DNA of 64,000 nucleotides, taken from positions 1-64,000 of the forward strand of contig CAYYGN010000013.1 of the NCBI GenBank assembly GCA_964471595.1. Reading direction: 5' to 3'. A program made the translations under genes and the position numbers. Shown here in pieces: positions 34,122-43,329 of the stretch; position 1 is the first letter of the stretch, and every line of letters starts with the position of its first letter. Below the pieces are notes generated by a model, which saw only the letters and a program-made list of their open reading frames with translations, ran no database searches and was not told the origin of the DNA. Source of the DNA: JAGNXB01 sp964471595. Its GTDB lineage: Bacteria; Bacteroidota; Bacteroidia; Chitinophagales; Saprospiraceae.

Positions 34122-35458
34122 AAATCAGGCACCGGCTGGCCTTCGTATTCACCCTGACGGTGGCCGGGGTCCTTTTGTTGCTGTCGGTGGTTATTTATGC
34201 AGTATCCCGCGAGTTCCACCGCCGTGATTTTTATGTCCGGCTGGAAAACCGCGTCGAGCTGACGGAGAAGTTTTTTCTGGAGCTTCCGACGATGCCCCCG
34301 GAAGTGGCTCAACAACTGCGTTCGGATTTTCTGCACAAATTGCCGGAGGAAAGGGAGTGGCTGCTGGAGTCTCTGGAGCAACTCCCCGATGAGCTGGAGC
34401 CTTTGAGGACAGAGCTGGAGGCAATACGTCCCGGGGCAACCTCCACCTTTTCGCACGGATCGCGCCAGGGTGCCGCCAAATATTTTGCCGATGCCGGAAG
34501 GCCCCACCTGATTGTGGTGACTGCTTTCGACCGGTTCGGTATGGCCAAACTGACCAATCTCCGGCAGATCCTGCTCCTTTCATTCCCGCTGGCATTGTTG
34601 CTGGCCGGATTTGTGGGTTGGATGGCCACCAAACGGGCACTTACTCCGTTGGAAAAACACATTTTCCAGGCAAGGCGGATATCGGCTTCCAATCTGAGCG
34701 CCCGGTTGGTATTGCCCGAACAGCAGGACGAGATCCACGACTTTGCCCAGATATTCAACGAGTTGCTGGAACGTTTGGAAAGGGCGTTTACCTTCCAGCG
34801 CACGTTCATCAGCAATGCCTCCCATGAAATCCGCAACCCGCTCACGGTCATTGCCGGCGAAGCGGAGATCGCCCTCTCGGCAGATCGCGATGTGGCGTCT
34901 TATCGCCGATCCCTCGAAGTCATTTCCGAAGAGGCCGACCGGCTCAATCAATTGGTCAACAATCTGCTGTCCCTGGCGCGTACCGGGGGAGAAGGCGCCC
35001 TCCCGGAAAAGCAGCCCGTGATGATGGGCGACCTGCTGGCGGGCATGAAGCAGCATGCGGCCGGCACCTGGCCGGATCAGCAGGTGTACTGGCCTGTCCT
35101 TTCTCCGCAACTGGCCCGGATGACGGTTTCCGGAAGCCCGCTTTTGCTTCGGTCAGCCCTTTGCAACCTGGTGGACAACGCCTGCAAATACGGCAGCGCT
35201 TTTCCTGTGCATGTGGAGTGTACGGCGGGAAAAAACGAAATCCTGTGGACCATCCGGGATAGCGGGATCGGAATTCCCTCCCAGGAGTTGAGCCTGATTT
35301 TCGTGCCGCTTTTCAGGGCCTCCAATGCCCGCGCCTATTCCGGGCAAGGCATAGGTTTGCCCCTGGTGGAAAGAATCATTCACCTCCACGAGGGTTCCAT
35401 TGAGGTGCAATCCGATCCTGCCACGGGTACGGTGGTCAGAGTCAGGCTTAAGGTGTAG
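34118..35458 (+). CDS. Sensor histidine kinase
   Basis: 446 residues. TM1 lies at about 8-28, a periplasmic sensor at about 29-150 and TM2 at about 151-172, followed by a HAMP domain (KRALTPLEKHIFQARRISAS). The dimerisation/phosphoacceptor box is FISNASHEIRNPLTVIAGEA (His in SHEIRNP). The ATPase domain carries the N box LVDNACKYG, G1 IRDSGIGIP and G2 GQGIGLPLVERII. It should phosphorylate the response regulator encoded just upstream, with which it shares an ATGA overlap. The periplasmic part has no family I recognise. Confidence 0.93.
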   Translation: MKIRHRLAFVFTLTVAGVLLLLSVVIYAVSREFHRRDFYVRLENRVELTEKFFLELPTMPPEVAQQLRSDFLHKLPEEREWLLESLEQLPDELEPLRTELEAIRPGATSTFSHGSRQGAAKYFADAGRPHLIVVTAFDRFGMAKLTNLRQILLLSFPLALLLAGFVGWMATKRALTPLEKHIFQARRISASNLSARLVLPEQQDEIHDFAQIFNELLERLERAFTFQRTFISNASHEIRNPLTVIAGEAEIALSADRDVASYRRSLEVISEEADRLNQLVNNLLSLARTGGEGALPEKQPVMMGDLLAGMKQHAAGTWPDQQVYWPVLSPQLARMTVSGSPLLLRSALCNLVDNACKYGSAFPVHVECTAGKNEILWTIRDSGIGIPSQELSLIFVPLFRASNARAYSGQGIGLPLVERIIHLHEGSIEVQSDPATGTVVRVRLKV

Positions 35459-35582
35459 CCGGACGTTTGCCCCGGCACGTCGGCCGATGATTTGCCTGCA
35501 TTCATCCAAAGAACGATCGCCATCCCGACATTTCCTCTACTTTTAGGTGGCGCATATTACAGGGAAGATGTCGACTTCGGCC

Positions 35583-36182
35583 ATGAGCGAGTGGTGGGGT
35601 ACACTCAGTGGTACCCAGCAGGTCTTTTGGGGGATAGCAGTATTCTTCAGCCTGTTGTTTCTATTGCAGTTTCTGGGATCCCTCATGGGTGCGGATGCCG
35701 ACAGCGATGCCGGCGGACATGCCGGCGCCGACCACGCCATCGATCCGGGTTTCACCTGGCTCTCCCTGCGAAGCATCATTGCTTTTCTGACCTTTTTCGG
35801 CTGGACCGGCGTCATTCTTCTTGAGGAGGGATGGAGCCTTGGCGTTGTGCTTGCTGTCAGTTTCCTTTGCGGTATGCTGGCCATGTCGGTCGTCGCTTAC
35901 CTGTTGCATGTTTTCGCCCGGCAGACCCAATCGGGCAATTTTGTGTTCAGCGATGCCCTTTACCAGACCGGGGAGGTCTACCTGCCGATTCCTCCCGGGC
36001 GTTCGGGCCAGGGATGGGTCCATATCCGCGTCCACAACGCCCTGCGCGAACTGCCTGCCGTAACGGAAGGCAACGGTCTTCCGACCGGGACCCCCATCCG
36101 GGTGATCGGCATCCTCGCCCAAGGGGTCGTTCTTGTCGAACCCCGCGTCCCCACGCCGCCTTACCTCAATCCTAACTCCTGA
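35583..36182 (+). CDS. NfeD-like membrane protein
   Basis: About 199 residues. An amphipathic start (MSEWWGTLSGTQQVFWGIAV), a helix at about 14-35, a Gly/Ala/Asp-rich loop (GADADSDAGGHAGADHAID), and two more helices (about 62-105) precede a C-terminal beta-rich OB-fold-like domain (TGEVYLPIPPGRSGQGWVHI; IRVIGILAQGVVLVEPR). This matches NfeD/YqiJ-type partners of flotillins. The flotillin gene starts 14 bases downstream, the classical pairing. The start is uncertain: ATG 35568 and GTG 35547 are in frame upstream. Confidence 0.8.
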   Translation: MSEWWGTLSGTQQVFWGIAVFFSLLFLLQFLGSLMGADADSDAGGHAGADHAIDPGFTWLSLRSIIAFLTFFGWTGVILLEEGWSLGVVLAVSFLCGMLAMSVVAYLLHVFARQTQSGNFVFSDALYQTGEVYLPIPPGRSGQGWVHIRVHNALRELPAVTEGNGLPTGTPIRVIGILAQGVVLVEPRVPTPPYLNPNS

Positions 36183-36196
36183 CAAATCCCCAGCGT

Positions 36197-37624
36197 ATGC
36201 AAGCCTTTGCTCTTTTGTTGTTCGGTCTTTTTGCCCTTGTCGTGCTGATGCTATTCTTTTTTGTCAGCCGGTACAAGCGATGCCCATCTGACCGCATTCT
36301 TGTCATTTACGGCAAAACCGGAGCGGGATCGGCCAAATGTCTGGCCGGTGGAGCGGCCTTTGTGTGGCCGGTGATTCAGGATTACGAGTACCTGGATCTC
36401 ACTCCCATCAGCATAGATGTCGATCTGCGGGGTGCTCTGAGCAAGCAGAATATCCGGGTCAATGTCCCTTCGCGCTTTACCGTTGCCGTATGCAATGAGG
36501 AAGGCGTCATGATCAATGCGGCTGAACGCCTGCTCGGCAAGTCCATCGACGAGATCCGCGACATTGCCAAGGACATCATCTTCGGCCAGTTGCGTCTGGT
36601 GGTCGCCACGATGGATATTGAGGAGATCAATGCCGACCGGGACAAATTCCTGTCCAACGTGACCGCCAATGTCGGGAGCGAATTGCGGAAAATCGGTCTC
36701 ACCCTCATCAACGTCAACGTGACGGATATCCAGGATGAGTCGGGGTATATCGAAGCATTGGGCAAGGAGGCTGCTGCCAAGGCCATCAACGAGGCCAAGA
36801 TCCGGGTAGCGGATCAGGAGCGCAATGGCGCCATTGGAGAAGCGGAAGCCCTGATGGACAAGCGGATCCAGGTGTCGGGGGCGGATGCACGCGCCAAAAT
36901 CGGGGAGGCGGATGCGGAAGCCAATGCCATTGACGGGGCCAATCTCGCTGCCGTCCGCATTGCCCAGTCCAATGCCGAACGGCGCGAAAAGGAAGCCGAG
37001 TCCCTCCGGCTGGCGACAACGGCCGAGCGGATTGCCCAGGCGAGGGCGCTGGAGGATGGCTATGCTGCCGAAAGGGAAGCGGAAGAAGCCCGGGCGAAAC
37101 GGGACCTGGCCACCCGGGAGGCCGACATTATTGTGGCCGCGGAGATCGAGAAACGGCAGAAGGAAATCATGGCGGAGGCCGAGGCCGAACAACGCCGTCG
37201 CCTCGCCAAAGGAGAAGCCGATGCCATCTATCTGGTCCGGGAAGCCGAGGCCCGGGGCATGTTCGAGATCCTCCAGAAGCAGGCCGAAGGCTTCCGGCAG
37301 GTAGTCCGGGCCGCCAATGGAAATACACGGGATGCCGTCCTGATGCTCATCGCCGACAAACTGGAGGAACTGGTCCGCATCCAGGTAGAGGCCATCCGCA
37401 ACATCCGGATCGACAAAGTGACCGTATGGGACGGGGGGCAAAATGCCGAAGAAGGTGGTTCCACCTCCCGGTTCATCTCCGGCCTGTACAAATCGGTACC
37501 TCCCCTCCACGACTTGTTCCAGATGGCGGGGATGGATTTGCCGGCTTACCTCGGCCAGGTCAAATCGGAAAAAGAAGAAGCCCCGGTCACCGCGCCACCT
37601 CCCGCCGAGCCGGAGCAGGAATGA
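36197..37624 (+). CDS. Flotillin family SPFH scaffold protein
   Basis: 475 residues. An N-terminal membrane helix (FALLLFGLFALVVLMLFFFV) precedes the SPFH/Band 7 domain (about 30-200; SDRILVIYGKTGAGSAKCLA, RFTVAVCNEEGVMINAAERL). A long alanine/glutamate-rich coiled coil with EA repeats (about 200-380; AKIGEADAEANAIDGANLAA) and a C-terminal region (MAGMDLPAYLGQ) follow, then a Pro/Glu tail. Flotillins build membrane microdomains with NfeD partners. The NfeD-like gene just upstream completes the module. Confidence 0.92.
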   Translation: MQAFALLLFGLFALVVLMLFFFVSRYKRCPSDRILVIYGKTGAGSAKCLAGGAAFVWPVIQDYEYLDLTPISIDVDLRGALSKQNIRVNVPSRFTVAVCNEEGVMINAAERLLGKSIDEIRDIAKDIIFGQLRLVVATMDIEEINADRDKFLSNVTANVGSELRKIGLTLINVNVTDIQDESGYIEALGKEAAAKAINEAKIRVADQERNGAIGEAEALMDKRIQVSGADARAKIGEADAEANAIDGANLAAVRIAQSNAERREKEAESLRLATTAERIAQARALEDGYAAEREAEEARAKRDLATREADIIVAAEIEKRQKEIMAEAEAEQRRRLAKGEADAIYLVREAEARGMFEILQKQAEGFRQVVRAANGNTRDAVLMLIADKLEELVRIQVEAIRNIRIDKVTVWDGGQNAEEGGSTSRFISGLYKSVPPLHDLFQMAGMDLPAYLGQVKSEKEEAPVTAPPPAEPEQE

Positions 37625-37658
37625 TCCGGTAGCAGCAATCCGGGACAGGCGGGGGTGT

Positions 37659-38309
37659 TCAGGGCTGCAGGCGTTGGGTCACCCATTGGCCGCCGTCGGT
37701 GGCGCGATATAGGATGCGGTCGTGCAACCGGTTGGCACGGCCCTGCCAGAATTCGAGCCGGGAGGGACGCACCAGATATCCGCCCCAGTAAGGGGGGAGC
37801 GGCAGGTTTTCTTCACCGGTGTATTTCTCCTCCAGTTCGCGAAAGCGCTTTTCGAGGATGACCCTGCTCGGGATGGGTTCACTCTGGCGGGAAGCCCATG
37901 CGCCGATCTGGCTTTCCCGCGGCCTGCTTCGAAAGTAGGCTTCCGAATCTTCATACAGCAACCGGTGGGCGACACCCTCGATGCGCACCTGACGTTCCAG
38001 TTCAAGCCACAGAAAATGCAGGGAAGTCAGTGGGTTGATGTCCAGTTCCCTGCCTTTCCGGCTTTCGTAATTGGTGTAAAAAATGAAACCGTCCGCCCGG
38101 ATCTCTTTCAGCAACACGGTCCTGGTAGTGGGCTGCCCCGAGGCATTGACCGTGGCCAACACCATGGCGTTGGGTTCGGGAAGCCGGGCATTGACCGCTT
38201 CCTGGAGCCAAAGGGAAAACTGGGCCATGGGATCGGCAGCCACCATCGACTCATCGAGTTCACTCAGGCTGTATTGACGACGCAGCGCCTGGAGTTCGGT
38301 TTTGTTCAT
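37659..38309 (-). CDS. pdxH: Pyridoxamine 5'-phosphate oxidase
   Basis: 216 residues from ATG 38309 (MNKTELQALRRQY). An FMN enzyme that makes pyridoxal phosphate from PNP/PMP. Family blocks: NAMVLATVNASGQPTTRTVL, KEIRADGFIFYTNYESRKGR, RQVRIEGVAHRL, SRPRESQIGAWAS, and the C-terminal PYWGGYLVRPSRLEFWQGR, NRLHDRI. The length and ending are normal. It is transcribed alone, with a TANNTTCG box 20 bases upstream. PLP-dependent glyA is elsewhere in the window. Confidence 0.95.
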   Translation of the reverse strand: MNKTELQALRRQYSLSELDESMVAADPMAQFSLWLQEAVNARLPEPNAMVLATVNASGQPTTRTVLLKEIRADGFIFYTNYESRKGRELDINPLTSLHFLWLELERQVRIEGVAHRLLYEDSEAYFRSRPRESQIGAWASRQSEPIPSRVILEKRFRELEEKYTGEENLPLPPYWGGYLVRPSRLEFWQGRANRLHDRILYRATDGGQWVTQRLQP

Positions 38310-38328
38310 GGCGGAGAGAGGTTTGGAG

Positions 38329-38336
38329 CGAAGATA
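38329..38336 (-). promoter_or_regulatory. Candidate -7 box for pdxH
   Basis: The minus strand reads TATCTTCG (TANNTTCG variant), 19 bases before ATG 38309. Confidence 0.4.
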
Positions 38337-38369
38337 CGCCACCGGGGGAGCACTCCCGGGATGGCGGAT

Positions 38370-38377
38370 TACCTTTG
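38370..38377 (+). promoter_or_regulatory. Candidate -7 box
   Basis: TACCTTTG (TANNTTTG), 15 bases before ATG 38393. With the pdxH box it makes a compact divergent promoter region. Confidence 0.45.
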
Positions 38378-38392
38378 TCCCACCGGAAAGCC

Positions 38393-38863
38393 ATGACCCG
38401 TCCCGCCACTTTGAAAATCCTGTTTGCCGCCGTCTGGGTGCTCCTCACCGCGATCGTCATGGCCGCTTTCAGCGCCCCGATCCTCTGGAACGATATAGAC
38501 TTTCCTTTCTGGACCTCCCACCTGGTTTTTATCGGCACCTTCATGCTGTCGGTGCGCTACCTCTTCTTCCTGCGGCATACCTTCCTCGCCTCCCGTCAGA
38601 TCCTGAAGGTGGCCCTGGTGTTTGTCTGCCTGTGGGGAGGTTTTTTGCTGGTCGATGCCCTTTACGATTTTCGCCACTATGCCGATGAGACAGGGCTTCA
38701 AACATTCATGGGACATCTGCCCGACAGCGACTATACATCGCTGCACAGTTTTGTCATGACCGAAATGATCTTCTTCGGCGTGGGTTCCGTCATTTCGGTT
38801 TTTCTCCTGGCCATCCGCTTGATCATCTCCGTATGGAGGTGGCACAACCTGCGCCGCGCCTGA
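38393..38863 (+). CDS. Small four-helix membrane protein, unknown function
   Basis: About 156 residues with four hydrophobic segments (about 8-28, 40-60, 72-92, 118-145). The loop between the third and fourth segments contains DFRHYADETGLQTFMGHLPD, and a short basic end (WRWHNLRRA) suggests a cytoplasmic C-terminus. I recognise no family. ATG 38393 is chosen; the TTG at 38375 lies inside the promoter box. The gene is followed 31 bases later by the CMD-family gene, so they may be co-transcribed. Confidence 0.7.
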   Translation: MTRPATLKILFAAVWVLLTAIVMAAFSAPILWNDIDFPFWTSHLVFIGTFMLSVRYLFFLRHTFLASRQILKVALVFVCLWGGFLLVDALYDFRHYADETGLQTFMGHLPDSDYTSLHSFVMTEMIFFGVGSVISVFLLAIRLIISVWRWHNLRRA

Positions 38864-38894
38864 TGGATTCCGCCACTACCAAATACCTGTCGCC

Positions 38895-39239
38895 ATGTCC
38901 ACGCTGATCGAGGATTTCAACGAATACCGGACCCGGATGAACGAAGTCATCCTGGATAAAGACAACAAGGTGCTGAAGCGTTTCTTCAGCCTTGACCATC
39001 AAGCCTATCAGGACGGAGCCCTTCCGACCAGGACCAAGGAACTTCTTGGACTTGTGGCATCCCTTGTGCTTCGCTGTGACGACTGTATCAAGTACCACCT
39101 CGGGCAATGCCATGCCCTGGGATGCACCACCGAAGAGATCTATGAGGTGTTTGCCATTGCCAACCTGGTCGGGGGGTCCATCTGCATTCCACACACGCGG
39201 CGCGGTGCCGAATATTGGGAGGCCCTGATGGCCGGGTGA
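38895..39239 (+). CDS. Carboxymuconolactone decarboxylase (AhpD-like) family protein
   Basis: A 114-residue all-helical CMD domain with the redox motif RCDDCIKYHLGQC: the CxxC plus His arrangement of AhpD-type peroxidase partners. TRTKELLGLVASLVL and TTEEIYEVFAIANLVGGS are the flanking family helices. The Cys pair suggests thiol redox activity rather than decarboxylation, but the partner is unknown. The next gene begins with its own promoter box 25 bases downstream. Confidence 0.85.
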   Translation: MSTLIEDFNEYRTRMNEVILDKDNKVLKRFFSLDHQAYQDGALPTRTKELLGLVASLVLRCDDCIKYHLGQCHALGCTTEEIYEVFAIANLVGGSICIPHTRRGAEYWEALMAG

Positions 39240-39263
39240 GTGCCGGCCTCCTCTGGCACATCG

Positions 39264-39271
39264 TATCTTCG
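39264..39271 (+). promoter_or_regulatory. Leaderless promoter box for the helicase gene
   Basis: TATCTTCG, then CGGC, then ATG 39276: the TANNTTCG variant with exactly four bases between box and start codon. It excludes the GTG at 39240 as a start. Confidence 0.5.
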
Positions 39272-39275
39272 CGGC

Positions 39276-41537
39276 ATGGCCGATTTTCTCTCTTCCCTGA
39301 ACGACGTCCAGCAGCAGGCCGTAACCACCACAGAAGGTCCCGTACTGGTGATCGCCGGCCCGGGATCGGGCAAAACCCGCGTCCTCACCTACCGGATTGC
39401 CTGGTTGTTGCAAAAAGGGGTACCTCCCCATGCCATCCTGGCACTCACCTTCACCAACAAAGCGGCCCGGGAAATGAAGGAGCGGATCGCCAAAGTGGCC
39501 GGCCCTAAGGCATCCCAGGTTTGGGCGGGCACCTTCCACTCCCTTTTTTCCCGCATTCTGCGCCAGGAAGCAGAGAAAATCGGATTTCCCCGCGATTTCA
39601 CTATCTACGATACGGAAGACAGCAAAAACCTCATTGCCGCCATCATCCGGGAATGGAACCTGGACAAGGAGGCCTATCCGGCCAATGCCGTCCGCCACCG
39701 CATTTCCAGCGCGAAAAGCAACCTGATCACTCCCCGGATGTATGCCCAGGACCAGGAGCGTCTTCAAAGCGATACCGCCAACCGGATGCCCCTGTTCTAC
39801 AAGATCTACGAAGGCTACTACCAACGCTGTCTCAAAGCCGGCGCCCTGGACTTCGACGACCTCCTGCTGCAGTTCTACCGGTTATTGCAGGAACACCCCG
39901 AAGTGGCCGACCATTACCGCCAACGGTTCCGCTATGTGCTGGTGGACGAATTCCAGGACACCAACTTTCTGCAATACGCCATCCTCAAAAAACTGACCCT
40001 CTATCCGGGCAGTCCCCGCAATTTGTGCGCTGTGGGGGATGATGCCCAGAGCATTTATGCTTTCCGGGGCGCCACCATTGACAACATCCTTCATTTTGAA
40101 CAGGATTATGCCGGGCTGAAGACGTTCAAGCTCGAACAGAACTACCGTTCGACCCGCCATATCGTCGAAGCCGCCAACAAGGTCATTGGCCACAACCGTC
40201 GCCAGATCCGCAAGACCATCTGGACCGACCAGGAAGAGGGCCACCGTATCCGGGTCATCCGGGCCATCAACGACACCGAAGAAGGGCGGCGCGTGACCGA
40301 CCAGATCATGGAGCTCAAAAACAGGGAGCATCTGCCCAATCACGAGATCGCCATCCTGTACAGGACCAATGCCCAGAGCCGCATATTTGAAGAACATCTG
40401 CGCCGCCACAATATCCCCTATCGCATATATGGCGGGCAGTCGTTTTACCAGCGGAAGGAAGTCAAGGATCTGATCGCCTACCTGCGATTTGTCGTCAATG
40501 CCCGGGACGAAGAATCGCTTAAGAGGGTGATCAATTTCCCGAGACGCGGCATCGGCGATTCCACCATGGAGGGGCTGGCCCGGCAGGCTTCCGATCAGGG
40601 GCTTACACTGTGGGAATCCGTACTCCGGTTTGGCGGGCAGACCCGCTCCAGTAAGGCCATTGCGCGTTTTGTGGACATGGTGAACGGATTCCGGGAGAAG
40701 ATCACCACCCTCAACGCCTACGACCTGGCCCTTTGGGTGGCCAAAACCAGCGGCTTGTATGACGAATACGCGTCGGACACCTCCGTCGAAGGCATCAGCC
40801 GCCGGGAAAACCTCCAGGCCTTGCTCGACGGAATCAAGGAATTTACCGAAAGCGACGAGGAGGTGTACACGGGGGAGGCGACCGACAAGTCCCTGTCGTC
40901 CTATCTGCAGAACATAGCCTTGCTGACCGACGCCGACGAGGACAAGGGGGAGACGGATTTTGTCTCCCTGATGTCCGTCCATGCGGCCAAAGGACTGGAA
41001 TTCGAGGCTGTCTTTCTGGTGGGTCTCGAGGAGCAGCTTTTCCCGTCCTTCATGAGCATGAACAATCCGGACGACATCGATGAGGAGCGGCGATTGTTTT
41101 ACGTGGCCATCACCCGGGCCAAATCCCATCTGTGGCTCACCCATGCCCTCAGCCGGTACCGGTATGGGCAGATGCGGCACAATGAGGTGAGCCGGTTTCT
41201 GGAAGAAATTGATCTGGCGTCTGCCGAAGAGGCGGGAGGGGTGCGGGAACCGCAGGTACAAATGGGGGCCCCCCGATCGGGGGTATCCGGCGTCTTTCGC
41301 ACGGCACCGACCGTGGCGGCTTCCGCCCGGAAAATCGACCCGGCCACATTCCAACCCAGTTTGCCGCACCTGATCCGGGCCGGGATGAAAGTCCTGCATC
41401 TCAAATTCGGGGAGGGAGAAGTGCGCCAGGTGGAAGGCCAGACCGACAACCGGGTAGCGACCATAGTTTTTCCGGATATCGACCAGCCCGAACGCCGGAT
41501 CATGTTGCGGTTTGCCAAGTTGCAGATCGTGGACTGA
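39276..41537 (+). CDS. pcrA: UvrD/PcrA-type DNA helicase
   Basis: About 753 residues of an SF1A 3'-5' helicase acting in repair and replication. Motifs in order: Q-motif LNDVQQQAV; Walker A IAGPGSGKTRVL; Ia TFTNKAAREMKERI; II VLVDEFQDTNF; III AVGDDAQSIYAFRGA; IV QNYRSTRHIVEAAN; V VSLMSVHAAKGLEFEAVFLV; VI RRLFYVAITRAK. A C-terminal tail after residue 660 carries a PcrA/UvrD-type Tudor-like end (GMKVLHLKFGEGEVRQVEG). ATG 39276 gives MADFLSSLNDVQQQAV. Whether it is the PcrA or UvrD orthologue cannot be separated here. Confidence 0.93.
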   Translation: MADFLSSLNDVQQQAVTTTEGPVLVIAGPGSGKTRVLTYRIAWLLQKGVPPHAILALTFTNKAAREMKERIAKVAGPKASQVWAGTFHSLFSRILRQEAEKIGFPRDFTIYDTEDSKNLIAAIIREWNLDKEAYPANAVRHRISSAKSNLITPRMYAQDQERLQSDTANRMPLFYKIYEGYYQRCLKAGALDFDDLLLQFYRLLQEHPEVADHYRQRFRYVLVDEFQDTNFLQYAILKKLTLYPGSPRNLCAVGDDAQSIYAFRGATIDNILHFEQDYAGLKTFKLEQNYRSTRHIVEAANKVIGHNRRQIRKTIWTDQEEGHRIRVIRAINDTEEGRRVTDQIMELKNREHLPNHEIAILYRTNAQSRIFEEHLRRHNIPYRIYGGQSFYQRKEVKDLIAYLRFVVNARDEESLKRVINFPRRGIGDSTMEGLARQASDQGLTLWESVLRFGGQTRSSKAIARFVDMVNGFREKITTLNAYDLALWVAKTSGLYDEYASDTSVEGISRRENLQALLDGIKEFTESDEEVYTGEATDKSLSSYLQNIALLTDADEDKGETDFVSLMSVHAAKGLEFEAVFLVGLEEQLFPSFMSMNNPDDIDEERRLFYVAITRAKSHLWLTHALSRYRYGQMRHNEVSRFLEEIDLASAEEAGGVREPQVQMGAPRSGVSGVFRTAPTVAASARKIDPATFQPSLPHLIRAGMKVLHLKFGEGEVRQVEGQTDNRVATIVFPDIDQPERRIMLRFAKLQIVD

Positions 41538-41659
41538 GCCTTCCGCTGGCAAGTCATCCTTTTTCACCCGATTTCTTGGTCATTTCCCCGAAAATTCGTT
41601 ACTTGCAGGGTAAATTGGGTGTGCTGTGCACCTGATTGTCCTCATCAATCTGGAAGGGT

Positions 41660-43309
41660 ATGTCTCGCAATATCAGTGAACTGTCGGGCAGGAAAGGGCT
41701 GGAGGACAATTTGTTTGACCGGTTGGGCCGACTTTCCCGGCCCGAGGGCGCTCCGGACCCCGATGCCCTGGAGGAGCTGGCGCAAGAATTTCTGGTGGGT
41801 ACGGCTACCGCTTACGGCACCTCGACCTTCTATGACTTCACCCGTCCTGAAAACAGGGGCAAGAAAATATACATCTGCAACGGGAGTGCATGTTTGTGTG
41901 CCGGCACGCAAGATCAGCTCCACACAGACCTCCGCGCCCATTTTGACGACGACGAGATCGGGCACATGACCTGTCTGGGCCGATGTTATGAAAACCGCGC
42001 CTTTCATTACGAGGGGCACAATTATTCCGGAGAATCCGCAACCCGTCTCGACGAATTGTTCCGGCAGCCGGAAGCGCGTTATGCCGGATACCCGGTCCGG
42101 AGCCGGGGCACGGCTGTCCTGACGGCTTCGTACGAGAACGGAGCGGCTCAGGAACATCGCCTGCGCCAATTGCTGGACCGGCGTCCGGAGGAAGTCCTCG
42201 CCGGGATCAAGATCTCCCAATTGCGGGGCAGAGGGGGCGCCGGCTTTCCCATCGGCAGCAAACTCGAATTCTGCCGGCAGGCTCCGGGTTCCGAAAAATT
42301 CATCATCTGCAATGCCGATGAGGGCGATCCCGGCGCATTTTCGGATCGTTACCTGCTCGAAGAACGGCCGGCCGCCCTGCTGGAAGGCATGCTGACAGCC
42401 GGCTATGCGGCCGGAGCTTCCTGGGGGGTCATTTACATCCGGGCCGAGTATCCGGAAGCCGTGCGAAAAGTGGAAGGCACCATCCGGGAATTTCTGGACC
42501 ACGGCTGGCTCGGAGATGACATCCTCGGGTCGGGTTTCTCCTTCCGAATCCGTACCATACGGGCCCAGGGATCCTATATCTGCGGGGAAGAAACCGCCCT
42601 GATCAACTCCATAGAAGGCCAGAGGCCCGAAGTCAGGGTGCGCCCTCCTTTCCCCGCCGTATCCGGCCTTTTCAACCGGCCTACGGCCGTCAACAATGTC
42701 GAAACCCTCGCCGCATTGCCCTGGATACTCCGGCATGGCGGAGAGGCCTACGCCTCCCTGGGGACCGAGCGTTCGAAAGGCACCAAGCTGGTCAGTCTGG
42801 ACAGCCATTTCCGGAAACCGGGTCTTGTCGAAGTGGAAATGGGCCTGCCCCTCCTGACCCTGGTAGAGGATCTGGGCGGTGGATTTCGCGTCCCCGTCAA
42901 AGCGCTCCACATCGGCGGACCACTCGGAGGATTGGTGCCCGTCAGCCATTTGGACCGTCTGACCATCGATTTTGAGTCATTCGCACGGGAAGGCTTTCTT
43001 TTGGGGCATGCGTCCGTGATCGCCATTCCGGCATCCATGCCTCTTATCCGCTATCTGGCCCATCTCTTCGAATTTGCCGCCTACGAAAGTTGCGGCAAAT
43101 GCTTTCCCTGCCGTCTCGGCACCAAACGCGCCGAGGAAATGCTCCGGAAAGCAGAAGACGGCTCCTGGAAAATCGACCGCCAATTGTTCGATGATCTCCT
43201 GTTTACCCTGCAGACCGGGTCGCTGTGCGCCCACGGAGGAGGCATTCCTTTGCCCGTTCGCAACGCCTTGACCTGGTTTCCGGACGAGCTGCAACCTTAT
43301 TTTACCTGA
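41660..43309 (+). CDS. Formate dehydrogenase beta subunit, NuoE-NuoF fusion (NADH-binding)
   Basis: About 549 residues. Residues about 60-140 form a thioredoxin-like [2Fe-2S] domain of the NuoE type with its four cysteines (CNGSAC, CLGRC). Residues about 165-545 are NuoF-like: FMN/NADH site LRGRGGAGFPIGSK, FIICNADEGDPGAFSDRYL, SYICGEETALINSIEG, and the [4Fe-4S] site SCGKCFPCRLG with the distal Cys in SLCAHGG. It passes electrons between formate and NAD+. The alpha subunit gene follows 20 bases later. Relatives include HoxF and electron-bifurcating hydrogenase subunits; the formate assignment comes from the neighbour. ATG 41660 is chosen over a TTG at 41636. Confidence 0.88.
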   Translation: MSRNISELSGRKGLEDNLFDRLGRLSRPEGAPDPDALEELAQEFLVGTATAYGTSTFYDFTRPENRGKKIYICNGSACLCAGTQDQLHTDLRAHFDDDEIGHMTCLGRCYENRAFHYEGHNYSGESATRLDELFRQPEARYAGYPVRSRGTAVLTASYENGAAQEHRLRQLLDRRPEEVLAGIKISQLRGRGGAGFPIGSKLEFCRQAPGSEKFIICNADEGDPGAFSDRYLLEERPAALLEGMLTAGYAAGASWGVIYIRAEYPEAVRKVEGTIREFLDHGWLGDDILGSGFSFRIRTIRAQGSYICGEETALINSIEGQRPEVRVRPPFPAVSGLFNRPTAVNNVETLAALPWILRHGGEAYASLGTERSKGTKLVSLDSHFRKPGLVEVEMGLPLLTLVEDLGGGFRVPVKALHIGGPLGGLVPVSHLDRLTIDFESFAREGFLLGHASVIAIPASMPLIRYLAHLFEFAAYESCGKCFPCRLGTKRAEEMLRKAEDGSWKIDRQLFDDLLFTLQTGSLCAHGGGIPLPVRNALTWFPDELQPYFT

Positions 43310-43329
43310 TCCAAGCAAACCCAGCCGCC

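Noticed and set aside
39882..41567. 561-codon minus-strand open frame inside pcrA
   Set aside because: Shadow of a helicase gene with all motifs in order on the + strand.
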